Counted from the stretch's first letter, positions 17,367-28,432 are shown. The stretch is DNA of 64,000 nt from Budvicia diplopodorum (GCF_009800925.1 NZ_WOYF01000002.1:186001-250000); one strand, 5' to 3'. Made by a program: numbers and translations. Notes: generated by a model from the letters alone, not told the origin.

Positions 17367-18949
17367 TTCCCCGCTGGCTTTGGCCCGGCGTTATCGCAGC
17401 GGCGTTAATCCTTAGCGTCGCCACGCTTGCCTTTGCCGCGCTGTGGATTTACTCCCCGCCCGGCGATGTCAGCGCCTTGCTTAGCGATGGCTATTTATGG
17501 CACGTGGTCGGGTTTACCTTTTGGCAGGCTTTGCTCTCTGCTTTAATTTCGCTGACGCCGGCTATTTTTGTCGCCCGAGCCCTGTATCGCCGTCGTTTTA
17601 GCGGACGAACGCTGTTATTACGCCTGTGCGCGATGACGCTGGTCCTGCCGGTGTTGGTCGCCGTATTCGGCATTCTTAGCGTTTATGGTCAGCAAGGCTG
17701 GCTGGCATCGCTACTAAAACACATGGGTATGGGCTATGCATTCTCACCCTATGGGCTTCAAGGCATACTGCTGGCTCACGCCTTCTTTAACCTACCGCTG
17801 GCAACCCGTTTACTGCTTCAGGCGCTGGAAGGCATCGCCGTAGAACAACGCCAGTTAGCCGCTCAGCTCGGCATGAACGGCTGGCAGCGCTTTCGCTTCG
17901 TCGAATGGCCAGCCTTAAAGCGCCAGATACTACCGACCGGCGCTCTGATTTTTATGCTGTGCTTTGCCAGCTTCGCTACCGTACTTTCGCTGGGCGGTGG
18001 CCCCAAAGCCACCACCATTGAACTGGCCATCTATCAGGCGCTGCACTATGACTTTGATCCACAGCGGGCGGCCCTGCTCGGCCTGATGCAGCTATTTTGC
18101 TGCTTAAGTATGGTGATGCTCAGCCAGCGCCTTAACCCTTCGCTGCCGGTTGGCAGCACTTACGGGCTTAAATGGCATGACAGTCGCGACTCGCTGACTC
18201 AAAAACTGGTCGATAGCCTACTGATTGGGCTAACGCTGCTACTGATGCTTCCCCCGTTGCTGGCCGTCGTCGCCGATGGTATCAACAGCGCGGTGATGCC
18301 GGTGCTCAGCCAGCGGGCGGTATGGCTAGCGTTAGGCACGTCGTTGCGCATCGCGTTAGGCTCCGGTCTATTAAGCATTGTGTTAACCATGATGTTGCTG
18401 TGGAGCAGTCGGGAACTTCGGCTACGCCATAACCCGTGGGGATTGCGAATAGAGATGAGCGGAATGGTGATTTTAGCGATGCCGGCCATCGTTCTGGCCA
18501 CCGGGTTCTTTCTGCTGTTAAACAACACTATTGGGCTGCCGGAGTCGGCCGACGGCATAGTCATCATGACAAATGCCTTAATGGCCATTCCCTATGCCCT
18601 TAAGGTACTGGACAATCCGATGCGCGATTTAGCCGAGCGCTACTCGCTGCTGGCCCAATCGTTGGGCGTTCACGGCTGGAACCGCCTGCGCTGGATTGAA
18701 CTTAATGCGTTAAAACGCCCTATCGCTCAGGCTCTGGCCTTCGCCAGCGTGCTTTCTATCGGCGACTTTGGCGTGATTGCGCTGTTTGGCAACGAGCAGT
18801 TCCGAACGCTGCCCTACTATCTTTACCAACAGTTGGGAAACTACCGCAGTGAATCCGCTGCCGTTACCTCTCTGCTGCTATTATTACTGTGTTTTTCACT
18901 GTTTACCCTGATTGAACGACTTCCCGGACGCCATGATAAATCTAAATGA
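17342..18949 (+). CDS. thiP: Thiamine/TPP ABC transporter permease
   Basis: Inner-membrane permease with two fused copies of the binding-protein-dependent permease domain and about 12 hydrophobic segments. Both coupling (EAA) loops are visible: [20 protein letters not shown] and [21 protein letters not shown] chose ATG 17342 ([12 protein letters not shown]), which matches the usual ThiP N-terminus, over an in-frame ATG four codons earlier. That gives 535 residues, the normal length. The start lies inside the end of thiB and the end overlaps thiQ, so the three genes are translationally linked. Confidence 0.96.
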   Translation: MAKRRQPLIPRWLWPGVIAAALILSVATLAFAALWIYSPPGDVSALLSDGYLWHVVGFTFWQALLSALISLTPAIFVARALYRRRFSGRTLLLRLCAMTLVLPVLVAVFGILSVYGQQGWLASLLKHMGMGYAFSPYGLQGILLAHAFFNLPLATRLLLQALEGIAVEQRQLAAQLGMNGWQRFRFVEWPALKRQILPTGALIFMLCFASFATVLSLGGGPKATTIELAIYQALHYDFDPQRAALLGLMQLFCCLSMVMLSQRLNPSLPVGSTYGLKWHDSRDSLTQKLVDSLLIGLTLLLMLPPLLAVVADGINSAVMPVLSQRAVWLALGTSLRIALGSGLLSIVLTMMLLWSSRELRLRHNPWGLRIEMSGMVILAMPAIVLATGFFLLLNNTIGLPESADGIVIMTNALMAIPYALKVLDNPMRDLAERYSLLAQSLGVHGWNRLRWIELNALKRPIAQALAFASVLSIGDFGVIALFGNEQFRTLPYYLYQQLGNYRSESAAVTSLLLLLLCFSLFTLIERLPGRHDKSK

Positions 18950-19637
18950 ACTGAGCTATTTATATCCTCCCATTTCGATGAATTTCGATCTGGCGGTTAC
19001 CAGCACAGAGCGGGTTGCCATTCTGGGCCCTAGCGGTGCCGGAAAGAGCACCCTGCTCCACCTGATAGCGGGTTTTGTCATGCCACAAAGCGGCAGCCTG
19101 ATACTTAACGGCCGCGATCACACCGCTACGCCACCGTCCGGGCGGCCGGTATCTATGCTGTTTCAGGAAAATAATCTGTTTGCCCATCTGACCGTAGAAC
19201 AGAACGTTGGCCTTGGGTTAGACCCCGGATTAAAGCTTAGCCGCCAGCAGCAGCAAAAGAAGTTAGACATTTGCCAGCGCGTAGGCTTAACGGATTACTT
19301 AGACCGCCTGCCGTCGCAGCTCTCCGGCGGGCAGAGACAAAGAACCGCGCTGGCCCGCTGTTTGGTCAGAAACCGGCCTATATTGCTTTTAGATGAACCG
19401 TTTTCAGCGCTGGATCCCGCACTGCGTTATGACATGTTAGATTTGGTTGAAAGCGTGTGTAATGAACAGCAATTGACGCTGCTAATCGTCTCACACAATC
19501 TTGAAGACGCTGCGCGTATTGCCCCAAGAACGCTATTGGTTGTTGAAGGCAATATTGTGTATGACGGCCCAACCAAAGCGTTACTGGAAGGTAAAAGCGA
19601 GTCAGCCAGCGTGCTGGGCGTTATACCGCAACGGTAG
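18933..19637 (+). CDS. thiQ: Thiamine/TPP ABC transporter ATP-binding protein
   Basis: ATPase that drives ThiBP import. From ATG 18933 ([13 protein letters not shown]) the protein has 234 residues. Motifs in order: Walker [12 protein letters not shown]-loop [12 protein letters not shown], signature [15 protein letters not shown], Walker [14 protein letters not shown] and switch His in IVSHNLEDA. An upstream in-frame ATG at 18912 would add seven residues absent from the family, so I rejected it. Overlaps thiP by 17 bases. Confidence 0.97.
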   Translation: MINLNELSYLYPPISMNFDLAVTSTERVAILGPSGAGKSTLLHLIAGFVMPQSGSLILNGRDHTATPPSGRPVSMLFQENNLFAHLTVEQNVGLGLDPGLKLSRQQQQKKLDICQRVGLTDYLDRLPSQLSGGQRQRTALARCLVRNRPILLLDEPFSALDPALRYDMLDLVESVCNEQQLTLLIVSHNLEDAARIAPRTLLVVEGNIVYDGPTKALLEGKSESASVLGVIPQR

Positions 19638-19679
19638 CATTAACCCCGTTGCCAAGCGTCTATTGTCAGTCAATAGATC

Positions 19680-20375
19680 TCAATCTATACCGTAGGGCCC
19701 ACCGTGATGCAGCTTGCTATTCTCCAGATGGCTAAGCCGCCGGGCTTCTTCCTGAACTTTGTCCAACACCTCAGTAAACGCAGACACCGGCTGTGCGCCG
19801 GAAACGGCATATTTGTTATCAAAAACAAAAAACGGCACCGAGGTAATTTTTATCTGTTTAGCAAAATATTCATCGGCCCTTACCCGATCCGCATAGCTAT
19901 CTGAGTGCAAAACATCGCGCACCAACTGAGGTTCTAAGCCAACGTCAGCCGCAAGCTTAATCAGGGTTTGGCGGTCGCCAATATTGGCCGAGTCGGTAAA
20001 GAAAGCCTTGAACAGCACTTCGCTCATCGGCTCTGAAACGCCGCGTTCTGATGCAAAATGCAACAATCGATGCGCATCAAAAGTGTTAGTGGGGATCAGC
20101 GAGTCAAAGTTGAAATCTAGCCCGGCCTGCTTAGCCTGTTCGACAATCAGCCCGGTCATTTCCTCAACCTGATAGATACTCATGTCATACTTTTCAGCCA
20201 GATGGGTATAAATATTGGTGTCACTTTGGGGTGAAGCGTTTGGATCTAACTCAAAGCTGCGAAAAATAGTTTCCACGCTTTCACGACCGGAAAATGTGGC
20301 TAACGCAGCGCTAAGATGGTGCTTACCGATATAGCAAAACGGGCAAGAAAAATCGGACCATATTTGTATTTTCAT
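19680..20375 (-). CDS. DsbA-family oxidoreductase, FrnE-like
   Basis: 231-residue thioredoxin-fold protein of the FrnE/2-hydroxychromene-2-carboxylate isomerase branch. It has the active-site CPFC at residues 11-14 (WSDFSCPFCYIGK), the helical insertion typical of this branch, and the cis-Pro loop ITSVPFFVFDNKYAVSGAQP. There is no signal peptide, so unlike DsbA it is cytoplasmic and may be a dithiol oxidoreductase. It converges with thiQ (42 bases apart) and diverges from polB. A short inverted repeat, TCTATTG-N5-CAATAGA, lies at the convergent end. Physiological partner unknown. Confidence 0.88.
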   Translation of the reverse strand: MKIQIWSDFSCPFCYIGKHHLSAALATFSGRESVETIFRSFELDPNASPQSDTNIYTHLAEKYDMSIYQVEEMTGLIVEQAKQAGLDFNFDSLIPTNTFDAHRLLHFASERGVSEPMSEVLFKAFFTDSANIGDRQTLIKLAADVGLEPQLVRDVLHSDSYADRVRADEYFAKQIKITSVPFFVFDNKYAVSGAQPVSAFTEVLDKVQEEARRLSHLENSKLHHGGPYGID

Positions 20376-20510
20376 ATTAGATCTATCCTTTACAACCCAT
20401 ATACGTTGCTGGCTTAGAAAAATATCAGGGCAAATAAGGTGATAAACAGAGCTAAAAAATGCTCACCCCGGCTCCCAACCAACAGACCTTTTGTGACAAA
20501 TCGCCTCGGG

Positions 20511-20527
20511 TTAGCGAACGTCGCTAA
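20511..20527. promoter_or_regulatory. Inverted repeat TTAGCGA-ACG-TCGCTAA upstream of the FrnE-like gene
   Basis: Perfect 7-base arms around a 3-base centre, 136 bases upstream of the FrnE-like ATG in the divergent gap with polB. Possible operator; regulator unknown. The rest of the 404-base gap has an A-rich tract (about 20635-20660) and the LexA box. Confidence 0.35.
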
Positions 20528-20666
20528 AAATAAGGCTCAGTCGGGTACATCATCCATGAACAGAGTATTTGGTGATAATGTCTCCCATTTAAAGATAGAA
20601 CAAAAATTCACCGTGTAGTATGTGTAGTAAAGGTAAAAAAAAACAAAACAAAATAAAATAGACAAC

Positions 20667-20686
20667 AACTGTATGGATATACATGC
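20667..20686. promoter_or_regulatory. Candidate LexA (SOS) box of polB
   Basis: CTGTATGGATATACAT at 20669-20684 matches the LexA consensus CTGT-N8-ACAG except for the final base, and the inner bases follow the TA-rich pattern. It lies 94 bases upstream of the chosen polB start. polB (dinA) is a known LexA-regulated gene in E. coli, which supports the call. Confidence 0.72.
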
Positions 20687-20779
20687 TAATCTATAATTAA
20701 CCCGAGTAGCCTAAATAGGCTCAAGATTTTCTTGATTAACGATACCTACCACCGGCGTACATCAGTAAGCGAGCGCACC

Positions 20780-23146
20780 GTGAATTCAGCACAACAGGGT
20801 TTTATTCTGACCAGACACTGGCGGGATACCCCTTCCGGCATTGAAATAGACTATTGGCTGGCAACGGACAATGGCCCTCAGCGTATTCGCTTACCGCTAC
20901 AGCAGGCCGTCGCTTTTGTTCCCGCCGCTCACCATGCCAGAGTAACGTCGCTGTTGGCCAATGAGCGGGGCTGGAGTTTACGACCGTTGGCAATGCTCGA
21001 CTTTAGCTGCCAGCCGGTTGAAGGGCTTTATTGCCGCCAATATTGTCAGCTTCAGCGAGCCGAAAAGCTGTTAACTGAATCTGAAATACCCATGTACGAA
21101 GCCGATATTCGACCACCTGAGCGTTATCTGATGGAGCGGTTTATTACCGCACCGGTTTGGTTTCAGGGCGATCGCGCCACCGACGGCCATATGACTAACG
21201 TACAGATAAAACCCGCGCCGGGCTACCGCCCTACGCTTAAACTGGTCTCACTGGATATCGAAACTACCGCTCAGGGAGAGCTTTATTCCATTGGGCTGCA
21301 CGGATGCGGGCAAAACACCGTGTATATGCTGGGGCCGGAAAACGGCGACCCGCAGGGTATCGATTTTAATTTGGAGTACGTTGCCAGCCGGCCGCTGTTG
21401 CTGCATAAGCTCAACCAATGGCTGGCCGAACACGACCCCGATGCCATTATCGGCTGGAATCTGGTTCAGTTTGACCTGCGCGTATTGCAAAAGCACGCTG
21501 AGCGTTACCAAATTCCGCTGGCCTTCGGGCGCGATAACAGTGCGCTGGACTGGCGGGAACACGGCTTCAAACAGGGTCATTTCTTTGCCTCCGCCAACGG
21601 CAGGCTAATCATCGATGGCATTGAAGCGCTAAAAAGCGCCACGTGGAATTTCCCTTCGTTCAGCCTTGAAAACGTAGCCCGGGAGTTACTCAATGAGGGA
21701 AAAGCCATTGGTAATCCTTACGATCGCATGGCCGAAATTAACCGCATGTTTGCCGAAGATAAGCCTGCGCTTGCCCGCTATAACCTGATGGACTGCGTTC
21801 TGGTCACCCGCATTTTTGATAAAACGCAGCTGATGACCTTTCTGCTAGAACGCGCAACGGTAACCGGTCTGGCGGCCGATCGCAGCGGTGGCTCGGTCGC
21901 GGCTTTCACCCACCTCTATTTACCCAAAATGCACCGGATCGGCTACGTTGCGCCCAATTTGGGCACTTTACCTGAAGAGGCCAGCCCCGGCGGCTACGTG
22001 ATGTCGTCAACGCCGGGCCTGTATGACTCGGTCATCGTGCTGGACTACAAAAGCCTGTATCCCTCGATTATCCGTACCTTTCTGATTGACCCTGTGGGGT
22101 TAATTGAAGGCACGCTTAAAGAGACCGACCAAACGGCGGTCGCCGGGTTCCGTCAGGCACGGTTCTCCCGAACCCAGCACTGTTTGCCGGATATCGTCAA
22201 ACAAATCTGGCAGGGTCGGGAAGAAGCCAAACGCACCAACAACAAACCGCTGTCTCAGGCGTTAAAAATTATCATGAATGCCTTTTATGGCGTGCTGGGC
22301 TCCAGCGGCTGTCGGTTTTTCGACCCTCGGCTGGCCTCGTCAATTACCCTGCGCGGTCATGAAATCATGCTACAGACCAGAAAGCTGATCGAACAGCAAG
22401 GCTATGAAGTGATTTACGGCGACACCGACTCGACCTTCGTCTGGCTTAAACAGGCGCGCAGCGACCAACAGGCTAATGATATTGGCCGCTCGTTGGTGAA
22501 CGTAGTCAACCAATGGTGGAAACAACACTTACATGAAGAAATGGGGCTGGAATGCGCGCTGGAGCTGGAATATGAAGCCCACTATCGCCGCTTTCTGATG
22601 CCGACCATCCGCGGTGCTGAACAGGGCAGTAAGAAGCGCTATGCCGGGTTGGTCACTAAAGCCGACGGCAGCGATGAAATCATTTATAAAGGTATGGAAA
22701 CCGTACGCACAGACTGGACGCCGCTGGCTCAGATATTCCAGCAAGAGCTGTATAGCCGGATATTTCACCATCAGCCCTATCAGGACTTTATTCGAGAATA
22801 TGTACAAAAAACGCTGGACGGCGAATTTGACCAACGGCTGATTTACAGTAAGCGCCTGCGCCGTCGTTTGTCAGAGTATCAGCGTAACGTTCCGCCGCAC
22901 GCCAGAGCCGCGAAGCTGGCCGATGAGTACAACCATTCTCACCAACGGCCATTGCAGTACCAGAACGGCGGAACGATTTGTTATCTGATTACGTTACAAG
23001 GCCCGCAGCCGCTGGAAAATTTACAATCACCCATTGACTATCAACATTATATATCAAGCCAGCTGGAACCTATCGCTGATGCGATCCTTCCCTTCATGCA
23101 TGACAACTTTGATTCACTGATTACCGGTCAAATGGGGTTGTTTTAA
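20780..23146 (+). CDS. polB: DNA polymerase II
   Basis: Family B repair polymerase with proofreading, induced in the SOS response. Motifs: exonuclease I SLDIETT, exonuclease [14 protein letters not shown], exonuclease [12 protein letters not shown]; polymerase motif [14 protein letters not shown], motif [17 protein letters not shown], motif C YGDTDST. The C-terminus QMGLF resembles the beta-clamp binding tail QLGLF of the E. coli enzyme. I chose GTG 20780 ([14 protein letters not shown]), which aligns with the E. coli N-terminus and gives 788 residues. A TTG at 20732 would add 16 unsupported residues. The ribosome site is weak. Confidence 0.96.
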   Translation: MNSAQQGFILTRHWRDTPSGIEIDYWLATDNGPQRIRLPLQQAVAFVPAAHHARVTSLLANERGWSLRPLAMLDFSCQPVEGLYCRQYCQLQRAEKLLTESEIPMYEADIRPPERYLMERFITAPVWFQGDRATDGHMTNVQIKPAPGYRPTLKLVSLDIETTAQGELYSIGLHGCGQNTVYMLGPENGDPQGIDFNLEYVASRPLLLHKLNQWLAEHDPDAIIGWNLVQFDLRVLQKHAERYQIPLAFGRDNSALDWREHGFKQGHFFASANGRLIIDGIEALKSATWNFPSFSLENVARELLNEGKAIGNPYDRMAEINRMFAEDKPALARYNLMDCVLVTRIFDKTQLMTFLLERATVTGLAADRSGGSVAAFTHLYLPKMHRIGYVAPNLGTLPEEASPGGYVMSSTPGLYDSVIVLDYKSLYPSIIRTFLIDPVGLIEGTLKETDQTAVAGFRQARFSRTQHCLPDIVKQIWQGREEAKRTNNKPLSQALKIIMNAFYGVLGSSGCRFFDPRLASSITLRGHEIMLQTRKLIEQQGYEVIYGDTDSTFVWLKQARSDQQANDIGRSLVNVVNQWWKQHLHEEMGLECALELEYEAHYRRFLMPTIRGAEQGSKKRYAGLVTKADGSDEIIYKGMETVRTDWTPLAQIFQQELYSRIFHHQPYQDFIREYVQKTLDGEFDQRLIYSKRLRRRLSEYQRNVPPHARAAKLADEYNHSHQRPLQYQNGGTICYLITLQGPQPLENLQSPIDYQHYISSQLEPIADAILPFMHDNFDSLITGQMGLF

Positions 23147-23297
23147 CAGGGCGCGAACATTACCATAACGCCCTTGTCTTTATTTCGAGAAATAACCATA
23201 GCAATAACCGTTTAGCCGTCCTGAGTAAATCACCTTGAGCCATTTACCAGGTTGACGGCTTTTATTGTTATGGCAACCATGAGAAGCCAATAAACAT

Positions 23298-26204
23298 ATG
23301 TCCTTTACCTTAGGCCAACGCTGGATTAGTGACACAGAAAGTGATTTAGGACTGGGAACAGTCGTCGCAGTCGATGCGCGTACCGTAACGTTATTATTTC
23401 CGGCTATTGGCGAAAATCGCCTGTACGCCCAAAAAGATTCCCCGATCACGCGCGTGATGTTCAATCCGGGCGATACCATTACCAGCCACGAAGGCTGGCA
23501 GCTTTTGGTTGAAGACATACAAGAAAATGAAGGCGTACTGACCTATGTCGGCCAGCGCCTAGATACTGACGAAGCGAACGTTAGCCTGCGTGAAGTAATG
23601 CTCGACAGTAAGCTCACCTTTAGTAAACCGCAGGACCGCCTGTTCGCCGGTCAGATCGACCGCATGGACCGCTTTACCCTGCGCTATCGGGCCAGAAAAT
23701 TTCAAAGCGAGCAGTTTCGCATGCCTTGGAGCGGCTTAACCGGCATTCGCGCCAGCTTAATTGCGCACCAGCTCCATATCGCCAATGAGGTGGGGCATCG
23801 CCATGCGCCTCGCGTCCTTTTGGCCGATGAAGTGGGTTTGGGTAAAACCATTGAAGCGGGCATGATTATTTATCAACAGCTGTTGGCGGGTCGAGTGGAG
23901 CGCGTATTGATCGTCGTGCCGGAAACGCTACAGCATCAATGGCTGGTAGAAATGCTGCGCCGCTTTAACCTGCACTTCGCTCTATTTGATGAAGAACGCT
24001 ACGCCGAAGCCCGAATGGATTTCAGCAATCCGTTTGAGACAGAACAGCTGGTGATATGCTCGCTGGGCTTTGTCTGCCAAAACAGGCAGCGGCTAGATGA
24101 TCTGGTCGATGGCAACTGGGATATGCTAGTGGTAGACGAAGCTCACCACCTATCGTGGAGCGAAGAAGCTCCTAGCGAAAACTATCTGGCGATAGAACAG
24201 TTAGCCAAGCAAACGCCAAGCGTATTATTACTGACCGCCACGCCGGAACAGCTGGGCCAAGAGAGCCACTTTGCCCGCCTTCGCCTGTTAGACCCTGACC
24301 GTTTTCACGACTATCACGAATTTGTCACCGAACAGCAAAAATACCGCCCGGTGGCCGACGCGGTTAGCCTGCTGGTCAGCGGTGATAAGTTAGATAATAC
24401 GGCATTAAACCTGCTGGGCGATCTGATTAACGAACAGGATATTGAACCGCTGCTGAAAGCCGCCAATCTTGACGGCGAAGAGAGTGAATCTGCCCGTTCT
24501 GAATTAGTCAGCATGCTGATGGATCGCCACGGCACCAGCCGCGTGCTGTTCCGTAATACCCGTCAGGGAGTAAAAGGCTTTCCGATCCGTTATCTTCATC
24601 AGATTAAACTGCCCTTACCTGCCCAATATCAGACCGCGTTTAAAGTCGCGAACCTGATGAACGACAAAAAAGCAGTGGGCGTGCGCGCCCATGACATGCT
24701 GTACCCTGAGCAAATCTTTCAAACCTTTGAAGGCGACGGCGTAAGCTGGCTTAACTTCGACCCTCGAGTCGGATGGCTAATGGAATACCTGAAGCAGCAT
24801 CGCCATGAGAAAGTGCTGGTGATTTGCGCTCAGGCAGCTACGGCACTACAGCTGGAACAAACCCTGCGCGAGCGTGAAGGCATTCACGCCGCCGTATTCC
24901 ATGAAGGCTTGTCGATTATCGAGCGCGACCGCGCCGCCGCCTACTTTGCCACTGAAGATAATGGCGCTCAGGTACTGTTGTGCTCTGAAATCGGCTCAGA
25001 AGGCCGTAACTTCCAGTTTGCCAGCCGACTGGTGATGTTTGACCTTCCGTTTAACCCTGACCTGCTGGAGCAGCGAATTGGCCGCTTAGACCGCATCGGG
25101 CAGGTTCACGATATTCAGATTATCGTCCCTTACTTAGAAAACACCGCTCAGGCCATTTTGATCCGCTGGTTCCATGAAGGTCTGGACGCGTTTGAACATA
25201 CTTGCCCAACCGGTCGCCCGATTTACGACGCCGTGCACGATGAGCTGATGCAGTATCTGGCCAATCCGTCTGAGCAGGAAGGGTTTGACGAATTTATTCA
25301 GCGCAGCCGGGCTCGTCATAATGCGCTAAAAATTCATCTTGAAAACGGTCGCGATCGCCTGCTGGAGATGAACTCTAACGGCGGAGAACCGGCTCAGGAG
25401 CTGGTGCGGGTTATCGCAGAACAGGATAATAACGTCGACCTGATTGGCTTTACGCTAAACCTGTTTGATATTGTCGGAATTAATCAGGAAGACGACAGTG
25501 ACAACCTGATGATTTTGACGCCGTCTGACCATATGCTGGTACCCGATTTCCCGGGCATTCCTCAAGATGGCTGCACCATTACGTTTGACCGGGATAAAGC
25601 CCTGTCGCGGGAAGATGCGCAGTTTATCAGTTGGGAGCACCCGATTGTTCGCAACGGGCTAGACCTGATTTTATCCGGCGATACCGGCAGCTGTGCGGTT
25701 TCCTTGCTGAAAAACAAAGCGCTGCCGGTCGGTACCATGCTAATGGAACTGATTTATGTGGTCGAAGCACAGGCACCGAAAAATCTTCAGCTCACCCGTT
25801 TCTTACCGCCTACGCCGATCCGCCTGATGCTAGACCGTAAAGGTACCAATCTTGCCGCTCAGGTTGAGTTTGAAAGCTTTAACCGCCAGCTAAGCGCAGT
25901 CAATCGCCATACGTCGAGCAAGCTGGTTAACGCCGTGCAGGCCGATATCCACCAAATGCTGCAAATGGGCGAAGATGAAGTGGCTAAACAGGCACAAGCG
26001 CTAATTGATACGGCCAAGCAGGAAGCCAGCGATACGCTGACCGCTGAGCTGGCCCGCCTCAATGCGCTAAAAGCAGTTAACCCGACTATCCGCGACGATG
26101 AGTTGGAAGCCATTGAAGATAACCGTAAGCAAATTCTGGCTTGCCTACAGCAGGCAAGCTGGCGGCTGGATGCGCTGCGGATGATCGTGGTAACCCACCA
26201 GTAG
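23298..26204 (+). CDS. rapA: RNA polymerase-associated ATPase / recycling factor
   Basis: Swi2/Snf2-family ATPase (HepA) that binds RNA polymerase and promotes its recycling. 968 residues, the same as the E. coli protein. N-terminal Tudor-like domains ([19 protein letters not shown]); helicase Walker [16 protein letters not shown] near 175; DEAH box [10 protein letters not shown]; motif [14 protein letters not shown]-terminal helicase lobe with [14 protein letters not shown] and [12 protein letters not shown]; then Spacer and C-terminal domains ending RMIVVTHQ. It follows polB by 151 bases. That gap has a weak AGGGCG/CGCCCT stem followed by a T-rich run, a possible polB terminator. Confidence 0.97.
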   Translation: MSFTLGQRWISDTESDLGLGTVVAVDARTVTLLFPAIGENRLYAQKDSPITRVMFNPGDTITSHEGWQLLVEDIQENEGVLTYVGQRLDTDEANVSLREVMLDSKLTFSKPQDRLFAGQIDRMDRFTLRYRARKFQSEQFRMPWSGLTGIRASLIAHQLHIANEVGHRHAPRVLLADEVGLGKTIEAGMIIYQQLLAGRVERVLIVVPETLQHQWLVEMLRRFNLHFALFDEERYAEARMDFSNPFETEQLVICSLGFVCQNRQRLDDLVDGNWDMLVVDEAHHLSWSEEAPSENYLAIEQLAKQTPSVLLLTATPEQLGQESHFARLRLLDPDRFHDYHEFVTEQQKYRPVADAVSLLVSGDKLDNTALNLLGDLINEQDIEPLLKAANLDGEESESARSELVSMLMDRHGTSRVLFRNTRQGVKGFPIRYLHQIKLPLPAQYQTAFKVANLMNDKKAVGVRAHDMLYPEQIFQTFEGDGVSWLNFDPRVGWLMEYLKQHRHEKVLVICAQAATALQLEQTLREREGIHAAVFHEGLSIIERDRAAAYFATEDNGAQVLLCSEIGSEGRNFQFASRLVMFDLPFNPDLLEQRIGRLDRIGQVHDIQIIVPYLENTAQAILIRWFHEGLDAFEHTCPTGRPIYDAVHDELMQYLANPSEQEGFDEFIQRSRARHNALKIHLENGRDRLLEMNSNGGEPAQELVRVIAEQDNNVDLIGFTLNLFDIVGINQEDDSDNLMILTPSDHMLVPDFPGIPQDGCTITFDRDKALSREDAQFISWEHPIVRNGLDLILSGDTGSCAVSLLKNKALPVGTMLMELIYVVEAQAPKNLQLTRFLPPTPIRLMLDRKGTNLAAQVEFESFNRQLSAVNRHTSSKLVNAVQADIHQMLQMGEDEVAKQAQALIDTAKQEASDTLTAELARLNALKAVNPTIRDDELEAIEDNRKQILACLQQASWRLDALRMIVVTHQ

Positions 26205-26523
26205 TCTGGCTTTCGTCGTCACTGATGGCCTAGAGTGATGGCGAAATAGCTTTATTGGGTTTCAGCGTAGGTTTCGTCCGCAGTAATAGCATCGGAATAT
26301 GGCCATTTTCTAGCGGCCGAAGGGCGATGTCCTTTAGTATGTCGTGCTCCGGGCTTGGGATTAACTATTTTTACGACCCAATATTAATCGTTGGGTTTGT
26401 CATCAATCTGAGCCATCATCGATGGCTAATTATGACGAAGTATTAGACTTGATATCGACACGCTGGCGTTGGTCAGCGTGTCGAGAGACAACCGTTTGAA
26501 CCTCAACAGGCTCCGGAGAGCAC
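26205..26523. other. 319-base gap between rapA and rluA with three inverted repeats
   Basis: No supported gene. Three short inverted repeats are visible: ACCCAA/TTGGGT at 26376-26396, AGCCATC-ATC-GATGGCT at 26411-26427, and a strong one with 10-base arms, CGACACGCTG/CAGCGTGTCG at 26456-26483. The last lies 40 bases upstream of rluA. None has a clear T-run, so they may shape the rluA leader rather than end transcription. Confidence 0.5.
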
Positions 26524-27177
26524 ATGGAACCCTACAACCCACCAACCGAGCCTTGGCTGTATGTCTTATATCAAGACGAGCACATTATGGTGGTCAATAA
26601 GCCCAGCGATCTGCTCTCAGTTCCCGGCAAAGCGCCGGAACATTATGACAGCGTGATGGCCAGAGTTCAGCGCGATTTTCCTGCCGCAGAATCCGTTCAT
26701 CGGCTGGATATGGCAACCAGCGGCGTGATTGCCGTGGCGTTAACCAAAGCCGCCGAACGGGAGCTTAAGCGCCAGTTTCGCGAACGGGAGCCTAAAAAGA
26801 CCTATATTGCCCGAGTATGGGGCCATTTAGAGCACGATGAAGGGTTGATTGATCTACCGCTGATTTGTGACTGGCCGAACCGGCCCAAGCAAAAAGTATG
26901 TTATGAAACCGGAAAAAGTGCCCAAACCGAGTATCAGGTGATTAGCCGCGACGATGACGGGTCAACCCGGGTCAAGCTTATGCCGATTACCGGTCGTTCA
27001 CATCAGCTTCGGGTTCATATGCTGGCTATCGGCCACCCCATTTTGGGCGATCGGTTTTACGCTCATCCTGAAGCCAAAGCGATGGCTCCAAGGCTTCAGC
27101 TGCACGCTCAGGAGCTGAGCATCACTCATCCGGCGTTTGGTACACCAATGCATTTTCGCTGCGAGCCGGACTTTTAG
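26524..27177 (+). CDS. rluA: Dual-specificity pseudouridine synthase for 23S rRNA U746 and tRNA U32
   Basis: RluA-family enzyme, 217 residues. The catalytic motif VHRLDMATSGV contains the conserved Asp. Other family blocks are HIMVVNKPSDLLSVPG, KTYIARVWG, PITGRSHQLRVHM and HPILGDRFYA. The short form, without an S4 domain, separates RluA from RluC and RluD. A GGAG ribosome site lies just upstream of the ATG (CTCCGGAGAGCACATG). It follows rapA in the same direction, as in E. coli. Confidence 0.95.
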   Translation: MEPYNPPTEPWLYVLYQDEHIMVVNKPSDLLSVPGKAPEHYDSVMARVQRDFPAAESVHRLDMATSGVIAVALTKAAERELKRQFREREPKKTYIARVWGHLEHDEGLIDLPLICDWPNRPKQKVCYETGKSAQTEYQVISRDDDGSTRVKLMPITGRSHQLRVHMLAIGHPILGDRFYAHPEAKAMAPRLQLHAQELSITHPAFGTPMHFRCEPDF

Positions 27178-27195
27178 CGATCAGAAAACAACGCT

Positions 27196-27217
27196 AAGCC
27201 AGCTAATCAGCTGGCTT
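27196..27217. terminator. Hairpin between convergent rluA and DUF3828-like gene
   Basis: Perfect 9-base arms AAGCCAGCT-AATC-AGCTGGCTT, 18 bases after the rluA stop. Only weakly T-rich sequence follows (GGTTGGT), so it is a probable but not canonical terminator. Confidence 0.5.
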
Positions 27218-27251
27218 GGTTGGTACTGCACCTCAGTCTCGATCGCAAAAG

Positions 27252-28199
27252 TTACTTACCACTCTTTTGCTGAGCGAGTTGCTCTCGACGCATTTGGGTA
27301 TCTAGTTCAATGGCGGCCCGCATGCTTCCCTCATTATCAATAACGTCATCAACCACCCACCGGTCGCTTAGGGCTACCAGCTTAAGGGTCAATACGCTTT
27401 CATCGGCAACGTCTTTAAACACGCGTAGCTTAACCACCGTAGTGGTCTGCTTATTGTCATTGGATATGACGTTAATGCTGGTAACGGTAAGGCGATCGTA
27501 ATCCTGGCAGCCGCATAGCGGATCGCCGTTTAGATACCCGACTTCACCGACCGGCGTCGCTTTCCGGTTTTCGGCGAGCAGGTTTAGCAGACTATCGGAT
27601 AGTATTTGCTGACTGTCGGTTTCATACAGGGGAACCGGCCGATCGTTTTGGCTATAGCGGATGGCGTAAAGCGTGGTTAAAAATGATTGAGGATCTTCCG
27701 GTTCCGGCGGGTTTCGCTTTATCTCATCGTTACTGTTTTGCATATTCTGGTGCAGGCTACCGTTGCCCGTCACGATATCATCAATCAGCCAAGCGCCGTT
27801 TTTAGCTTTCAACATAAAGGTTTGAGTAACGCTGGCGGGGCTGTCGGCAAAGGCGCGAAACGTCACCTCAACCGCCGATATCTGACTATCGTTGGATAAC
27901 ACTTTTATATTATCAACCGCCAGATGTTCATAATCCTGACAGGCGCAAATCGGATCGGCGTCGAGGAAACCCATTTCGCCACCGGCCAATTTATTGTCTT
28001 CCTCGACTACGCTCAAAAGCTCATCGGATAAAATCTGCCTGTCGCCGGTACCAAGCAAACTGACCGATTCAAAGCCATTGGTATAAGAAGCGTAAATTTT
28101 TTGCAAAAATGCCGTAGGATCGCCTGCCGGAGGTGCTGCAATGGCGCTCAATGAAAACAGCAACAATATCAAAAATAGCCCGCCGATCGTTCTTATCAC
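27252..28199 (-). CDS. Exported protein with two tandem DUF3828-like domains
   Basis: 315-residue protein of unknown function with a signal peptide (about 21 residues, ending SAIA-A) and no lipobox. The mature part consists of two clearly homologous halves, about residues 27-150 and 169-300. Each runs AFLQKIYASY or SFLTTLYAIR, then QILSDxLL, GxxGxLxxDP, a CxCQDY motif (Cys85/87 and Cys229/231), a VTxINVISNDN-like strand, and a W(L/V)(I/V)DD ending. This is the pattern of an internally duplicated DUF3828 protein of the periplasm. The paired cysteines could bind metal or form disulfides; that is speculation. It sits between rluA and djlA, where E. coli has no such gene. Confidence 0.75.
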   Translation of the reverse strand: MIRTIGGLFLILLLFSLSAIAAPPAGDPTAFLQKIYASYTNGFESVSLLGTGDRQILSDELLSVVEEDNKLAGGEMGFLDADPICACQDYEHLAVDNIKVLSNDSQISAVEVTFRAFADSPASVTQTFMLKAKNGAWLIDDIVTGNGSLHQNMQNSNDEIKRNPPEPEDPQSFLTTLYAIRYSQNDRPVPLYETDSQQILSDSLLNLLAENRKATPVGEVGYLNGDPLCGCQDYDRLTVTSINVISNDNKQTTTVVKLRVFKDVADESVLTLKLVALSDRWVVDDVIDNEGSMRAAIELDTQMRREQLAQQKSGK

Positions 28200-28280
28200 G
28201 CTACGTCCTTAACGCCCCGAAGAGCGAGATATTATTGTGGCAATTAGGGTAAATCAATCACGATAGGCAAGGTCTTGCCG

Positions 28281-28370
28281 TTAGTATACCGCCTCGCCAA
28301 TCGTCGCTGGCCCGGCAATTGATAGAGTAGAAAACAGTAATGCGCTAACGCCGGCTAATAATCCTTTCAT
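28281..28370 (-). CDS. Possible 29-residue exported or membrane peptide
   Basis: The reading frame MKGLLAGVSALLFSTLSIAG then PATIGEAVY starts at ATG 28370 with a well-placed AAGGAG ribosome site six bases upstream. The first 20 residues look like a signal peptide with a possible SIA-G cleavage site, leaving under ten mature residues. It lies 81 bases upstream of the DUF3828-like gene on the same strand. It may be a true small peptide, a leader peptide, or the remains of a longer exported protein. No homologue recognised. Confidence 0.4.
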   Translation of the reverse strand: MKGLLAGVSALLFSTLSIAGPATIGEAVY

Positions 28371-28432
28371 CAACCACTCCTTTTACTATCCAATTTACTA
28401 TGCAATTTATTTAACCGGCTCAGATAACTAAA

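Noticed and set aside
26255-26446. 63-codon open frame between rapA and rluA
   Set aside because: No convincing ribosome site, no family resemblance, and it crosses the intergenic inverted repeats.
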